Notes under the pieces: generated by a model
Seen by the model: only the letters and a program-made list of their open reading frames with translations
Told to the model about the DNA's origin: nothing
Database searches by the model: none
Part shown: piece by piece, positions 43,306 through 53,147 of the stretch
How positions within the stretch are numbered: the stretch's first letter is position 1
How the letters are laid out: each line of letters opens with the position of its first letter
Program-made: the position numbers and the translations under genes
From: Agrobacterium cucumeris
GTDB taxonomy: Bacteria > Pseudomonadota > Alphaproteobacteria > Rhizobiales > Rhizobiaceae
Length of the DNA: 64,000 nt
NCBI RefSeq assembly: GCF_030036535.1
Contig: NZ_CP080387.1
Location: forward strand, 2,918,501-2,982,500
Reading direction: 5' to 3'

Positions 43306-44463
43306 TCACGCCTCTGCCAATTGCCATTCCATTTCCGCCTCCGGATCAGTCTCCGGGGCGCGGCTGGCAGAGTATGTACGGAATTCTTCCCTGTCCATAA
43401 GCTGCGACAAAGCCCATGCGGCCATACCGCGCACCTCCGGCGAGGGGTCGCTTTCGGCAAGTGCCTTGCATCGTTCCACGAATTGCCGGTCGGCGGAGTT
43501 TCCTGCTGCGATCAGCACGTTGCGGATAAACCGGTTGCGGCCGATGCGTTTGACCGGAGAGCCGCTGAAAAAGCTGCGGAAGGCGGCATCGTCGAGCGTC
43601 AGCAGGAAAGAAATGGACGGTTCCTTCAGATCCTCGCGCGCCTGCAATTTCATCTCGGAGGCGCTCGCCGCAAACTTGTTCCACGGACAGGCGGCAAGGC
43701 AATCGTCGCAGCCATAGATGCGGTTGCCAATCAACGGCCGGAATTCGTGCGGGATCGGCCCCTTGTGTTCAATGGTGAGATAGGAGATGCAGCGGCGTGC
43801 ATCGAGCTGATAGGGGGCCGGAAAAGCGGCCGTCGGACAGGCATCGAGACAGGCGCGGCAGGAACCGCAATGGTCCTTCTCCGCCTCATCAAGACAGAGC
43901 TCGGCGGTGGTGAACATGCTGCCGAGAAACAGCCAGGAACCGTGGGTGCGGCTGACCAGATTGGTGTGTTTGCCCTGCCAGCCAAGCCCGGCGGCGGCGG
44001 CAAGCGGCTTTTCCATGACCGGCGCGGTATCGACAAAGACCTTCACGTCCTCGCCTGCACGTGCGGCAAAGCGGGTGGCAATCTCTTTCAACCGCCCCTT
44101 GATAATGTCGTGATAATCGCGATTGCGCGCATAGACCGAAATGGCTGCCTTGTCCGGTTTGGAAAGAATACCGCGCGGGTCTTCCTCCGGGCCATAATTG
44201 AGGCCGAACATGACGATGGAGCGCACGTCGCCCCACAGCGTTTTCGGTTGAGCCCGGCGAGCCTCCGTTTCCTCCATCCACGCCATGGTGCCGTGGTAAC
44301 CCTTGTCGAGAAACAGCCTCAGCCGTTCCGGTGCCAGCGGAATGCTGTCCGGTGCGGTAATGCGACACAGATCAAAGCCGAGCGAAAGCGCTTCCTGACG
44401 AACGAAATCCGTCAGCTTTCGGGCACGTATCTGCTTTTTGTCGCTGGCGACGTCGATGGCCAT
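43306..44463 (-). CDS. queG: Epoxyqueuosine reductase
   Basis: 385 aa. DUF1730 cobalamin-binding N-terminal part ('[11 protein letters not shown]', '[18 protein letters not shown]'), then two 4Fe-4S clusters from '[16 protein letters not shown]' and '[15 protein letters not shown]', and a C-terminal HEAT-like segment ('[18 protein letters not shown]'). It performs the last step of queuosine synthesis in tRNA, reducing epoxyqueuosine to queuosine using cobalamin. Followed 3 bases later by the epimerase-like gene. Confidence 0.95.
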   Translation of the reverse strand: MAIDVASDKKQIRARKLTDFVRQEALSLGFDLCRITAPDSIPLAPERLRLFLDKGYHGTMAWMEETEARRAQPKTLWGDVRSIVMFGLNYGPEEDPRGILSKPDKAAISVYARNRDYHDIIKGRLKEIATRFAARAGEDVKVFVDTAPVMEKPLAAAAGLGWQGKHTNLVSRTHGSWLFLGSMFTTAELCLDEAEKDHCGSCRACLDACPTAAFPAPYQLDARRCISYLTIEHKGPIPHEFRPLIGNRIYGCDDCLAACPWNKFAASASEMKLQAREDLKEPSISFLLTLDDAAFRSFFSGSPVKRIGRNRFIRNVLIAAGNSADRQFVERCKALAESDPSPEVRGMAAWALSQLMDREEFRTYSASRAPETDPEAEMEWQLAEA

Positions 44464-44587
44464 GTCTCCCGAGGGTTATTCTGCGGCATATATAGTGCAA
44501 GTCGCCCGAAAGTGTGCAGCGGTTTCGGGACAATGACATGCTTTAAATACAGCCGCATGCCGCAGCAAATAACCAGAAGACCGTACT

Positions 44588-45280
44588 TTAGAAATCCAGA
44601 TCGGCGTAGTGGGAGGAGGGCGCAAGGCGCGGAATGCGTTCGCTCAGAAACGGTCGGAAGGAAGGCCTTGATTTCAGCCGCTGATACCATTCCTTGGCAA
44701 TCGGCGCCTCGAGCCAGTTGATTTCACCAAGATAGTCCAGCACCGAAACACCGGCTGCGGCGGCAAGGTCTGCATAGCTCAACCGGTCGCCGGCAAGCCA
44801 TGTGCGCGAACCGGCCAGCCACTCCAGATATTTGATGTGCTGGCGGATATTGTTGCGGGCAGTGCGCAACAGCTTGGAATCCGGCGGCCCGCCACCCTGC
44901 GCGGTTGTCATCTGCAATTTATAAACCCGCTCCCGCACCAGCGGCCGGGTTACGTCATTTTCCATCTTCTGCAGAAACCACTCGGTCAGGCGGCGGATTT
45001 CCGCCCGCTGAAACGGGTCTTCTGCCAGAAGTCGCCTGTCGCGCTTCAAAACCCCATGCGTTTCGTCAAGAAACTCGGCAAGCACATAAGGCCCGCTTAG
45101 CGAGCGCATATTATCATCCAGATAGACCGGCAGGGTGCCGGCCGGATTGAGCGCCAGAAACTCCCGTCGTCTTTCCCACGGCTGCTCTTCCACGAGATCG
45201 GTCTGGAACCCGTATTCTGCGAGGATCAGACGAACGAACCGGGATGCGGTCGACATCGGAGAATGATAGAGAGTTGGCAT
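44588..45280 (-). CDS. Glutathione S-transferase-family protein
   Basis: 230 aa. N-terminal thioredoxin-like domain ('TLYHSPMSTASRFVRLILAEYG', 'LALNPAGTLPVYLDD' with the cis-Pro, 'SGPYVLAEFLDE' with the Glu/Ser GSH site). C-terminal helical domain with 'WLAGDRLSYADLAAAAGVSVL'. Cytoplasmic. The catalytic residue is likely the Ser after TA. It is upstream of queG on the same strand, 124 bases away, so separate or weakly coupled transcription. Substrate unknown. Confidence 0.9.
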   Translation of the reverse strand: MPTLYHSPMSTASRFVRLILAEYGFQTDLVEEQPWERRREFLALNPAGTLPVYLDDNMRSLSGPYVLAEFLDETHGVLKRDRRLLAEDPFQRAEIRRLTEWFLQKMENDVTRPLVRERVYKLQMTTAQGGGPPDSKLLRTARNNIRQHIKYLEWLAGSRTWLAGDRLSYADLAAAAGVSVLDYLGEINWLEAPIAKEWYQRLKSRPSFRPFLSERIPRLAPSSHYADLDF

Positions 45281-45438
45281 CGGTACTCAATTTTTACGAT
45301 TGGTTGTCATGATCGGCATTTGCCGGAAAACTTTTTCAGTTTCGCTTCATCAAGACGCTATAAGAGCTTGGCTACTTTAAAACAAGTTTAACGCAATTGC
45401 TTTCCATTGCCGCTTTCCCCTGAAAAAAAGGATACCTC

Positions 45439-46245
45439 ATGGGTGACCAATCGATCATCAGCGCGCTTCTGCTGGGCATTATCGAGGGTCTGACGGAGTT
45501 TATTCCCGTTTCCTCAACGGCGCATGTGCTGCTGGCCGGGCATTTCCTCGGCTTCAAATCACCCGGCAACACCTTTGCCGTCCTTATCCAGCTCGGCGCT
45601 ATTCTCGCTATCCTTCTTGTTTATTTTCAAAAACTTGTGTCGATCGCACTCGCTTTGCCGACCAGCGCCAAGGCGCGCCGCTTCGTGCTGGCCGTCGCGC
45701 TTGCCTTCCTGCCGGCGGCGGTGATCGGTGCGCTGGCGCATGACTTCATCAAGACGGTGCTGTTCGAAACACCGATGCTGATTTGTGTCGTCCTTATTAT
45801 CGGCGGCGTCATATTGCTTGCCGTCGACCGCATGCCGTTAAAACCGAAATATACCGACATCATGGATTATCCGCCGTCGCTCGCCTTCAAGATCGGCCTG
45901 TTCCAGTGCCTTGCGATGATCCCCGGCACCTCGCGCTCGGGTGCTACCATTGTCGGCTCGCTGCTGATGGGTACGGACAAGCGCTCTGCCGCCGAATTTT
46001 CGTTCTTCCTGGCGATGCCGACCATGCTCGGCGCTTTCACCCTCGATCTCTACAAGAACCGCGATGCGCTGAGCTTTGATGACGGCGCGCTGATTGCCGT
46101 GGGTTTCATCGCGGCGTTCGTTTCCGGCCTGTTTGTCGTGCGCTCGCTGCTGGACTTCGTCTCGCGGCGTGGTTTTGCGCCTTTCGCCTGGTGGCGCATC
46201 GTCATCGGTTCGCTGGGGCTGATCGCACTTCTGGTTTTTGGTTAA
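45439..46245 (+). CDS. uppP: Undecaprenyl-diphosphatase (UppP/BacA)
   Basis: 268 aa, about eight membrane helices. Both family motifs are present: '[17 protein letters not shown]' (E..E and the PVSST-H box, residues about 16-32) and '[19 protein letters not shown]' (PGxSRSxxT, about 158-176). It dephosphorylates undecaprenyl pyrophosphate at the periplasmic face to recycle the carrier for peptidoglycan and LPS synthesis. AAAAGGA precedes the ATG; a hairpin terminator follows. Confidence 0.96.
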   Translation: MGDQSIISALLLGIIEGLTEFIPVSSTAHVLLAGHFLGFKSPGNTFAVLIQLGAILAILLVYFQKLVSIALALPTSAKARRFVLAVALAFLPAAVIGALAHDFIKTVLFETPMLICVVLIIGGVILLAVDRMPLKPKYTDIMDYPPSLAFKIGLFQCLAMIPGTSRSGATIVGSLLMGTDKRSAAEFSFFLAMPTMLGAFTLDLYKNRDALSFDDGALIAVGFIAAFVSGLFVVRSLLDFVSRRGFAPFAWWRIVIGSLGLIALLVFG

Positions 46246-46289
46246 GCCAGTGAATGCCGGCCGTCTTGAATGGCCGGCCTGAAAACGAA

Positions 46290-46322
46290 AAAGCGCCCCG
46301 GAAAACCGGAGGCGCTCTTTCT
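46290..46322. terminator. Bidirectional terminator after uppP
   Basis: AGCGCC-CCGG pairs with CCGGAGGCGCT (one bulge, AAAA loop). An A-run precedes it and CTTTCTTT follows. It lies between uppP and a convergent small gene. Confidence 0.82.
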
Positions 46323-46343
46323 TTGAAGCTTTTTACAGGCTGA

Positions 46344-46499
46344 TCAGTTGGCGCTGATCGAAGCCGTCGCGCAGGGATCGACGCCGTAAGCGGGAGCGCA
46401 ACCGCTCTTGCCCGCCGCAACCGTTCCCGGCGCCATGAAAGAACCCGCCAGAACCACCAAAGCCGCACACGCAAAAAAGAGTGCGATAGATCTGCCCAT
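46344..46499 (-). CDS. Small secreted protein, 51 aa
   Basis: From the ATG at 46499 (AAAGG 11 bases upstream) the 51-aa product has a basic start 'MGRSIALFFACAALVVLAGSF', a signal peptide likely cut near TVAA, and a mature part of only about 25 residues with two Cys (SGCAPAYGVDPCATAS). A periplasmic or secreted peptide with one disulphide is the likely form. I do not recognise a family. It shares the terminator with uppP. Confidence 0.7.
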   Translation of the reverse strand: MGRSIALFFACAALVVLAGSFMAPGTVAAGKSGCAPAYGVDPCATASISAN

Positions 46500-46847
46500 T
46501 TTATGATTGCCTTTCAGACGTTCGTTCGTGCGGATCATGCCGCCGTGTGTGAATTGAGGGTCCGGGATATGTTTGGAATGTGGCCAATATCAATAAAGGA
46601 GCTTGCTGAATACCGGGTTAATGCGAAGTCTTTTCCACAGTTGCGCTTGTGCCACGCTTACGTGTCGCGGCCAGACGGCCGTTAACTTTTACCCGGCTTT
46701 GCAACGCCGTCCCTGTTGATGTTGCACCTCCCCTTCAGTTGAGGGAGAAATGCGCCAGTAGCGGTTTGGTTGCAATTCAATCGCGCAAAAACAAAAAGCG
46801 GGAATGGCTCCCGCTTCCGTTCAGAATGGCGATGCCTGAAGTGTGTT
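46500..46847. other. 348-base intergenic region, no clear gene
   Basis: It lies upstream of the small secreted-protein gene and downstream of the NDUFA9-like gene. A 60-codon plus-strand frame (46503-46685) has no ribosome site and no protein-like features. A CCTCCCC stretch within a weak stem (46728-46750) could be a small-RNA loop, but evidence is thin. The right end holds the terminator of the NDUFA9-like gene. Confidence 0.6.
46785..46816 (-). terminator. Terminator of the NDUFA9-like gene
   Basis: AAGCGGGA / TCCCGCTT is a perfect 8-bp stem with an ATGGC loop. On the minus strand TTTTTGTTTTTGCG follows, and the hairpin starts 31 bases after the gene's stop. Confidence 0.85.
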
Positions 46848-47828
46848 TCAGGCGGCTTTTCCGGCGTTGGAGAACTGACCATGTGTGCGGTACTGCACCA
46901 TGTAGGAGGGCAGAACCGAAGCGACACGAACGGGATTGATGCCGATGCCTTCCAGTGTCAGACCGTTCTTTTCCGCCTCGCTGGAAACGACATTGTCCTT
47001 TTTCAGCATGGTCACCTGATCGGCGGTCAACGGCGGCGTGATGAGCGGGACCAGTGAAGCGATCTTGCCGATCATCGAGGCGACGCCAAAAGGCAGATTG
47101 ATGAAAGGACGCTGACGATAAGTTGCTGCAAGAACTGCCTCAAGACAGTCGCGGAACGTCATCACGTCCTGACCGCCGAGTTCATAGATTGCGCCGGGCT
47201 TCAGCTTGCCATCGACGCTGCGGGCGACGGCTTCGGCGACATCCTCGACATAAACAGGCTGGAATTTGGTTTTTCCACCGCCGATCAGCGGCAGGAAAGG
47301 CATGCTGCGGGCCATCTTGGCGAATTTGTTGAAGAAATCGTCTTCCGGTCCGAAAATGATCGACGGACGCAGGATCACCGCGCCGGGCAGAACGGAATGA
47401 ATGGCGGCTTCGGCGCGGCCCTTGGTGCGGCCATAGCCGGTCTGCGAATTTGCTTCCGCTCCGATGGCGGAGATATGCGTCAGCGTCGCGCCGGCGTCGC
47501 GGGCGGCTTCGGCAATCGCTTTGGCGCCGAATTCCTGCACGGCGTCAAAGGTGTTGCGGCCGCTTTCGGTCAGGATGCCGACGCAGTTGACCACATGGTC
47601 TGCATCTTCGACGGCTTTGATGATGGAGTCGCGATAACGCAGGTTTGCCTGGGCAAAGGAGATCTGGCCGACATTGCCGAGCGGCTGCAGGAAACCGGCA
47701 AGATCCGGGCGACGCACGGCAACGCGGATGCGATAACCGCGCCGGGCGAGCATTCTCACGACATGCCGCCCGACAAAACCCGAACCGCCGAAAACGGTGA
47801 CGAGGGGTGGAAGGTTGGCCAAGGTCAT
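46848..47828 (-). CDS. NDUFA9-like NAD(P)H-binding protein (complex I-associated)
   Basis: 326 aa, atypical SDR. Rossmann motif 'VTVFGGSGFVGRHVVRML', then 'HVVNCVGILTESG', 'THISAIGAEANSQTGYGRTKGRAEAAI' and 'ILRPSIIFGPEDDFFN', the pattern of the alphaproteobacterial/mitochondrial NDUFA9 group. NDUFA9 is an accessory subunit of respiratory complex I; whether the bacterial protein is bound to the complex here is not shown. AGGAG lies 6 bases before the ATG. A terminator follows. Confidence 0.92.
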   Translation of the reverse strand: MTLANLPPLVTVFGGSGFVGRHVVRMLARRGYRIRVAVRRPDLAGFLQPLGNVGQISFAQANLRYRDSIIKAVEDADHVVNCVGILTESGRNTFDAVQEFGAKAIAEAARDAGATLTHISAIGAEANSQTGYGRTKGRAEAAIHSVLPGAVILRPSIIFGPEDDFFNKFAKMARSMPFLPLIGGGKTKFQPVYVEDVAEAVARSVDGKLKPGAIYELGGQDVMTFRDCLEAVLAATYRQRPFINLPFGVASMIGKIASLVPLITPPLTADQVTMLKKDNVVSSEAEKNGLTLEGIGINPVRVASVLPSYMVQYRTHGQFSNAGKAA

Positions 47829-47948
47829 GGGAGGCTCCTCAGAAGCTGTCGATAAAGCGTTTTTCAGTCTCTTAGCCCAAAGCCGCGCGTAGGTGAAGAG
47901 ATGTTATCACGCAGCAGGGGCAGGCTTTGGAAATGCGGTTGACGAGCG

Positions 47949-48236
47949 TCAAATTCCTTCGACGATCAGCATCTCCGCATCAGCGACTTCCTGACGGATT
48001 TTGGCCGCGGCCTGATATTCCGGCGAATTATAACAGTCGATGGCATGTTGTACGGAGGGGAACTCGATGACGACGTTACGTCCGCGTGCTTTGCCTTCCA
48101 GTTCGGTCAATGCGCCGCCACGGGCCAGAAAATTGGCGCCGAACCGCTCGAAGGCGGGCTTCGCTGTCGTGACATAGTCCTTGTAACGCTGATTGTCGCG
48201 CACATCGACGCGGGCGATCCAATATCCCTTTGCCAT
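47949..48236 (-). CDS. DUF1330-family protein
   Basis: 95 aa, a single ferredoxin-like dimeric alpha-beta fold. It starts MAKGYWIARVDVRDNQRYKD and has 'ARGGALTELEGKARGRNVVIEFPS' then 'CYNSPEYQAAAKIRQEVADAE', typical of DUF1330. Function unknown. GGAGGAGA lies directly before the ATG. It begins 17 bases after pyrF and is likely the last gene of the phosphatase-pyrF unit. Confidence 0.92.
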   Translation of the reverse strand: MAKGYWIARVDVRDNQRYKDYVTTAKPAFERFGANFLARGGALTELEGKARGRNVVIEFPSVQHAIDCYNSPEYQAAAKIRQEVADAEMLIVEGI

Positions 48237-48253
48237 TTCATCTCCTCCTGTCG

Positions 48254-48961
48254 TTACTGATTGGCCGGAAAGCTGGCGCGCAGCATGTCATCAAGAATGG
48301 CGCGGGCTGCCGCCTTCGGGTCTTCCGCCCTGACGATTGGACGGGCGACGACCAGATGGCTGGAGCCGGCCTTGATGGCGTCGTAAGGCGTCATCACCCG
48401 CTTCTGATCGCCGAGATCCGCACCGGCCGGGCGAATGCCGGGGGTGACGACGGCAAGATCAGGGCCGAGAATTTCGCGCACTGCGGTCGATTCCTCGGCC
48501 GAACAGACGATGCCGCCCATACCAGCCTCGCGTGCCTGTTGCGCCCGGCGCAGCACCAGCGAACGGGCATCCGAGGCGTAACCGGCTTCCGCCAGATCGC
48601 TGTCGTCCATCGAGGTCAGCACGGTGACGCCGAGCAGGCAGAGGCCAGAGCCTTCGGCCGCCTTGACCGCGGCGCGCATGGCTTTCGGATAGGCGTGCAG
48701 GGTCAGCATCGACATGCCCATGCGGGCGATGTTTTCGACACCGGAGGCAACGGTATTGTCGATATCGAGCAGCTTCATGTCGAGAAAGACCTTCTTGCCG
48801 CTCTGAACAAGGTCACGCGCAAATTCGAGACCGCCTGCGAATATCAGCTGATAACCGATTTTGTAGAACAGAACCTCGTCGCCGATCTTCGACACGATGT
48901 CTTCGGCCTGCTGCACAGTCGGAACATCCAGCCCGACGATGAGTTTTTCGCGCGCGGTCAT
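48254..48961 (-). CDS. pyrF: Orotidine 5'-phosphate decarboxylase
   Basis: 235 aa from the ATG at 48961, with AGGGA 7 bases upstream; the open frame extends further to 49105 but only this start gives the family N terminus '[15 protein letters not shown]'. Catalytic array '[13 protein letters not shown]' (D-x-K-x-x-D), around residues 60-73, and '[17 protein letters not shown]' near 180. It makes UMP from OMP, the last step of pyrimidine synthesis. It starts 4 bases after the stop of the histidine-phosphatase gene. Confidence 0.96.
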   Translation of the reverse strand: MTAREKLIVGLDVPTVQQAEDIVSKIGDEVLFYKIGYQLIFAGGLEFARDLVQSGKKVFLDMKLLDIDNTVASGVENIARMGMSMLTLHAYPKAMRAAVKAAEGSGLCLLGVTVLTSMDDSDLAEAGYASDARSLVLRRAQQAREAGMGGIVCSAEESTAVREILGPDLAVVTPGIRPAGADLGDQKRVMTPYDAIKAGSSHLVVARPIVRAEDPKAAARAILDDMLRASFPANQ

Positions 48962-48965
48962 TGTC

Positions 48966-49562
48966 TTATCCCTGCCATGTTTCCATTGCCGTCCAGTCGC
49001 ATGTGGGGGACGCGGCTGCAAGTGAAAACTCGGCGATGGAAAAGCGGAAAAGATTGCCGCCGCCCGGTGGCTGGTCCTTAGCGCGGCTGATGCCGCGGCC
49101 TTCAATATGGCATTTTAACAGCGTGCCCACGCCGCCATGGCCGACAAAGGCGATGGGCTGCTGTGGTTCGTGCCTGTCGAGAACAGCTTTGACGGCGCTG
49201 ACGATCCGTGCCTGCGCGTCGATCGCCCTTTCCCAACCGTGAAAGCTCTCGTCAGGATGGGCGAAGAACCAGTCCGCCGCCTTTTCGAATTCCGGCGGCG
49301 GCAGGAAGCCGGTGGCGGACCGGTCGTTTTCATGCATTGCTTCGATAATCTCTATCGTCGCACCGGAGGTTTCGGCGAGGATACGGGCGGTTTCGATCGC
49401 CTTGGTTTCGGCGCTGGAAACGATGCGACGCAATGACCGTGCCCAGGGGAGGTGGCTTGCCTCCCGCGCCCGCTCGGCACCCCTGTCCGAAAGCCCCCAA
49501 TCGGGAACGGGAACCATCGGGTCGATCTTGACCTGGGGATGGGTGATGTAAAGCGCGTGCAT
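48966..49562 (-). CDS. Histidine phosphatase superfamily protein with THP in place of RHG
   Basis: 198 aa from the ATG at 49562. It has the phosphoglycerate-mutase-like fold: '[11 protein letters not shown]', '[16 protein letters not shown]', '[26 protein letters not shown]', '[16 protein letters not shown]' (second catalytic His). The usual N-terminal R-H-G box reads 'YITHPQV', so the His is kept but the preceding Arg and following Gly are not. It may be a divergent phosphatase with altered substrate binding. It is the first gene of the unit with pyrF (4-base gap). Confidence 0.88.
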   Translation of the reverse strand: MHALYITHPQVKIDPMVPVPDWGLSDRGAERAREASHLPWARSLRRIVSSAETKAIETARILAETSGATIEIIEAMHENDRSATGFLPPPEFEKAADWFFAHPDESFHGWERAIDAQARIVSAVKAVLDRHEPQQPIAFVGHGGVGTLLKCHIEGRGISRAKDQPPGGGNLFRFSIAEFSLAAASPTCDWTAMETWQG

Positions 49563-49657
49563 GAAACCGATCCTCAAAGGCAATGGAAGGGGCAAACCAA
49601 CACCCTAACCATCCGTCACGACCGGGAAATGACGGTCTTAGCCATTCTGCCGAATGG

Positions 49658-50251
49658 TCAGGCCCGCGTATAGGTCCACAATTGTGCCGGCGGAATATTG
49701 CGCACGATGAAATCGAAATGGCGGATGTGGTAAAGATGCGGCTGCGCGACGATCGGGGAAATCGGACCGTAGGATATCTGCACCACGGGGCGGCCATGCG
49801 GCACGCGCTTCAGCAATTCGTCAAGAAGCTTGATACGGGCGGCCATTGGGAAATTCAGCATCGGCACGGCAGAAATGACGCTGTCGAACATCTGGTCCTT
49901 GTGTTCACCGAGCGTCGCATCGAGATCGAAAGCATCGCCATTGACGAAATTGACGCCGGGGTAGCTCCGGAGCAGCTGATTGTAGAAATCGGTCGAATAT
50001 TCGATGGCCGTCAGGCTTTCCGGCTTGATGCCGCGCGCCAGAATGGCCTTGGTGATGACACCCGTGCCCGGGCCGAGTTCGAGAACCGGCAGGCCGGAAT
50101 GGGGATTGATGACACTCGCCATTTTTTTCGCCGTGATCGACGATGTCGGGACAATGGCGCCGACTTTTTTCGGCTGGCTGACCATGCCCTTGAAAAAGCG
50201 GATTTCTTCCTCAAATTTCTGCTCAAGGCGTTGCTTCAGGTTAAGTGCCAT
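49658..50251 (-). CDS. pmtA: Phosphatidylethanolamine N-methyltransferase
   Basis: 197 aa from the ATG at 50251; GAGGGG lies 5 bases upstream. An N-terminal amphipathic segment ('LNLKQRLEQKFEEEIRFFKG') is followed by the SAM fold 'LPVLELGPGTGVITKAILARG' and 'NFVNGDAFDLDATL'. It matches the rhizobial PmtA family, which methylates phosphatidylethanolamine three times to phosphatidylcholine at the inner membrane; PC is required for normal virulence in Agrobacterium. It lies 195 bases downstream of dnaN, behind a very strong terminator, so it has its own promoter. Confidence 0.95.
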   Translation of the reverse strand: MALNLKQRLEQKFEEEIRFFKGMVSQPKKVGAIVPTSSITAKKMASVINPHSGLPVLELGPGTGVITKAILARGIKPESLTAIEYSTDFYNQLLRSYPGVNFVNGDAFDLDATLGEHKDQMFDSVISAVPMLNFPMAARIKLLDELLKRVPHGRPVVQISYGPISPIVAQPHLYHIRHFDFIVRNIPPAQLWTYTRA

Positions 50252-50381
50252 AATTCCCCTCGGATACATTTTTGGTCATTGTCAAAAAAACGGTTACGCA
50301 CTGTTGATCTCATTTGGCGCAAAAACAAGGCAAAATGTCGTAACTGGAAAAATTCGCTTATCGCTTGAAACGAGCAGCAGC

Positions 50382-50425
50382 CAATCAAAAACGCCGGTGA
50401 AGCGATCCACCGGCGTTTTTGATTG
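50382..50425. terminator. Terminator of dnaN (18-bp perfect stem)
   Basis: CAATCAAAAACGCCGGTG and CACCGGCGTTTTTGATTG are perfect 18-base complements with an 8-base loop. The stem holds a T-run on each strand, so it can work both ways. It lies 21 bases after the dnaN stop and before pmtA. Confidence 0.92.
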
Positions 50426-50446
50426 AATTGGCAAAAAAACAGCCGT

Positions 50447-51565
50447 TTAAACGCGCATCGGCATCAGAACATAGAGTGCATCATCGCCGGCGGTGTCGCG
50501 AACGAGCGTCGGTGATCCGGCATCTGCCAGCAGAAAAATCGCATCCTCGCCCGAAAGCTGCGACGTGATGTCGAGGAGATATTTGGCATTGAAGCCGATT
50601 TCCATCGAATCATTGTCGTAACCAACGGCTACTTCTTCGGTAGCACTTCCCGAGTCGGGATTGTTGACGGTCAGCGTCAACTGGCCGTCAGTTAGCGCCA
50701 GCTTCACGGCGCGGCCGCGCTCGGACGAAATCGTCGAGACACGGTCCACAGCCCGCGCGAAGGTCTGGCAATCGACGCGCATTTCCTTGTCGTTGCCGGT
50801 CGGGATGACGCGCTGATAATCCGGGAAGGTGCCGTCGATAAGCTTCGAGGTCAAAACCACCGAGCCGATGGTCAGGCGGATTTTGGCGTCCGAGACTTCG
50901 GCGGTGACTTCCAGTTCCGGATTGTCCATCAGCTTCTGCAACTCGCCGACGGTCTTGCGCGGAATGATGATGCCCGGCATGCCTTCGGAACCGGAAGGAG
51001 CATCCACATCGGCGCGCGCCAGACGGTGACCGTCCGTCGCGACAGCGCGCAGCTTCAGGTCGCCGCCGCTTTCGATGGTGTGGAAGAAGATGCCGTTCAG
51101 GTAATAACGCGTCTCTTCGGTCGAAATCGCAAATTGCGTGCGGTCGATCAGCATCTTCAGATCGGTCGCCTTGAGCTTGAAAGTGTGGCTGAAGGTACCG
51201 GCTGTCAGGTCAGGGAAATCGGTTTCCGGCAGGCATTGCAGCGAAAATTTCGAACGGCCGGAGGCAACCGTCATGGTGGAGCCATCAGGGTTGGTGGCCA
51301 GAAGCACCTCGGAACCGTCAGGCAGCTTGCGCACGATTTCATAAAGCAGGTGCGCCGGCACGGTGGTGGCGCCCGCCTGTTCCACCATGGCCGGTGTTGC
51401 TTCGGTGATTTCGAGGTCGAGGTCGGTCGCCTTCATGTCCAGATTGGCGCCGGATGCGCGAAGCAGGACGTTGGACAGGATCGGGATCGTGTTACGACGC
51501 TCGACAACCCTGTGCACATGGTTCAGCGATTTAAGAAGGTTCGACCGCTCAAGAGTAATACGCAT
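50447..51565 (-). CDS. dnaN: DNA polymerase III beta subunit (sliding clamp)
   Basis: 372 aa from the ATG at 51565, which gives the family N terminus 'MRITLERSNLLKSLNHVHRVVE'. Three clamp domains of about 120 residues follow: 'PILSNVLLRASG' (domain 1), 'LKMLIDRTQFAISTEETRYYLNGI' (domain 2), 'FPDYQRVIP' (domain 3). The C terminus is 'DDALYVLMPMRV'. The dimeric ring tethers polymerases to DNA. dnaA and gyrB are not adjacent, unlike in many bacteria. It is divergent from rsmI across 268 bases. Confidence 0.97.
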   Translation of the reverse strand: MRITLERSNLLKSLNHVHRVVERRNTIPILSNVLLRASGANLDMKATDLDLEITEATPAMVEQAGATTVPAHLLYEIVRKLPDGSEVLLATNPDGSTMTVASGRSKFSLQCLPETDFPDLTAGTFSHTFKLKATDLKMLIDRTQFAISTEETRYYLNGIFFHTIESGGDLKLRAVATDGHRLARADVDAPSGSEGMPGIIIPRKTVGELQKLMDNPELEVTAEVSDAKIRLTIGSVVLTSKLIDGTFPDYQRVIPTGNDKEMRVDCQTFARAVDRVSTISSERGRAVKLALTDGQLTLTVNNPDSGSATEEVAVGYDNDSMEIGFNAKYLLDITSQLSGEDAIFLLADAGSPTLVRDTAGDDALYVLMPMRV

Positions 51566-51833
51566 GGACGCTACCGCTTTCAACCGTTGCGAACCGGCCA
51601 CCGCCGGATCGGCAAGAAGAGTCTTGACCGGCAAAAAAGCCGGATAATGTGGACGGGCAAAATGGCAGAGTTATTGCAGAAAATGCAAGAGCCGAGTGCG
51701 TCTGCCTCGGCTCATTTTGCTGCTATACAGCATGATCCACAGGATGGAGCCGTCCATGGACCTTGTTCGCCGGTTTTCTATTGCCCATAAAGGAGGGAAA
51801 ACCGGAGCGACCGGCCGGCAATAATCGGCCAGA

Positions 51834-52775
51834 ATGATTGGAAGCCGTGTGACGGAAGAACTATCGAACAGCGATGCCAGACAGGCAACAAGGGAATTCA
51901 GGATCGGGACGGCCACCATTCCGGCACGACCGCTGGAGCCGGCGCTTTATCTCGTGGCCACCCCCATCGGCAATCTCGGCGATATTACCATCCGCGCGCT
52001 GGAGACGCTGGCCTCTGCCGATGTTCTCGCCTGCGAGGATACCCGCGTCACCCGTATCCTGCTTGAACGCTACGGCATTCGCACACGTCCGCTCGCCTAC
52101 CACGAGCACAATGCGAACGAAGCGGGGCCGAAGCTCATCGCCGCCCTGGAAGCCGGAAAATCCGTGGCACTGGTATCGGATGCCGGAACGCCGCTCGTTT
52201 CCGATCCCGGTTATCGTCTTGGTCAGCTGGCACTGGAAGCGGGCCATCGCGTCGTGCCGGTGCCGGGCGCATCTGCGCCGCTCGCCGCCCTTGTCGGATC
52301 GGGCATGCCGAGCGATGCCTTTCTGTTTGCGGGTTTCCTGCCGGTGAAGGATCGCGGCAAGCGCGATCGGTTTGCCGAACTTGCGAAAATCCCCGCTACC
52401 TTGATCTTTTTTGAATCGCCGCGCCGCATCGGCACCACCGTCAAGGTGGCGTCGGAAGTGCTTGGCCGCGACCGGCGCGCCGTGGTGTGTCGCGAACTGA
52501 CCAAGACTTTCGAGGAATTCCGGCGCGGCACGCTGAGTGAGCTTGCCGATTATTATGACGAGGATCGTGTGGTGAAGGGCGAGATCGTACTTCTGATCGA
52601 GCCGCCCTCCTATGACGAAATTCCCGATATCGAGGATGTCGAAAAGCTCCTTAAGGATCTGGTCGCGACCATGCCTGCCGCCAAGGCCGCGGGCGAGGCA
52701 TCGAAACTGACCGGCCTGCCACGCAAGGAGCTTTATCAACGGCTGCTGGATATGAAGGACAGGGATGGCGGCTGA
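51834..52775 (+). CDS. rsmI: 16S rRNA (cytidine(1402)-2'-O)-methyltransferase
   Basis: 313 aa. Tetrapyrrole-methylase fold: '[21 protein letters not shown]', '[17 protein letters not shown]', '[19 protein letters not shown]', '[20 protein letters not shown]', '[12 protein letters not shown]'. About 30 extra residues at the N terminus mean a later start (GTG 51849 or further) is possible. It methylates the 2'-OH of C1402 in 16S rRNA. The 3' end overlaps yraN by 11 bases. Confidence 0.94.
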   Translation: MIGSRVTEELSNSDARQATREFRIGTATIPARPLEPALYLVATPIGNLGDITIRALETLASADVLACEDTRVTRILLERYGIRTRPLAYHEHNANEAGPKLIAALEAGKSVALVSDAGTPLVSDPGYRLGQLALEAGHRVVPVPGASAPLAALVGSGMPSDAFLFAGFLPVKDRGKRDRFAELAKIPATLIFFESPRRIGTTVKVASEVLGRDRRAVVCRELTKTFEEFRRGTLSELADYYDEDRVVKGEIVLLIEPPSYDEIPDIEDVEKLLKDLVATMPAAKAAGEASKLTGLPRKELYQRLLDMKDRDGG

Positions 52776-53133
52776 CGCGCAAAGGAACAGAAGACGCAAG
52801 GCCGAGCGGCGCGGCCACACGGCGGAATATTGGGCCGCACTCTATCTGCTGGTGAAGGGATATCGCATCCTCGCCATTCGTTATCGTACCCGGCTGGGGG
52901 AAATCGACCTCATCGCCCGCAAGCGGGATGTCGTTGCCATCATCGAGGTCAAGGCGCGATCTTCCGGGCTGGGGGCTGTCGATGCGGTCGGCTTCAATTC
53001 GCAGCAGCGCATCCGGGCCGCCGCCGATCTCTGGCTCTCCCGTCGCGGGGATGCTGGGCGGTTTTCGCTGCGCTTCGATATCGTCGCCATCCTGCCGCGA
53101 CGCCTGCCGCAGCATTTCATCGACGCGTTCTGA
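52765..53133 (+). CDS. yraN: YraN-family (UPF0102) nuclease-fold protein
   Basis: 122 aa. Restriction-endonuclease-like core: '[34 protein letters not shown]' region with the G-E-I-D motif, then '[12 protein letters not shown]' (E-V-K), then a beta-alpha-beta end. The family is usually adjacent to rsmI, as here with an 11-base overlap. Nuclease activity is presumed from the fold, and the cellular role is not settled. Confidence 0.93.
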   Translation: MAADAQRNRRRKAERRGHTAEYWAALYLLVKGYRILAIRYRTRLGEIDLIARKRDVVAIIEVKARSSGLGAVDAVGFNSQQRIRAAADLWLSRRGDAGRFSLRFDIVAILPRRLPQHFIDAF

Positions 53134-53147
53134 GGGGAGGGAAGGCA

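Noticed and set aside
45376-45390. ACTTTAAAACAAG upstream of uppP, resembling bases near the imelysin Irr-like site
   Set aside because: Only the right half is shared and there is no TTTAGAA half; not an iron box.
46728-46750. CCTCCCC loop as a rhizobial anti-Shine-Dalgarno small RNA
   Set aside because: The stem is weak and no terminator or promoter frames it; too little to call an RNA gene.
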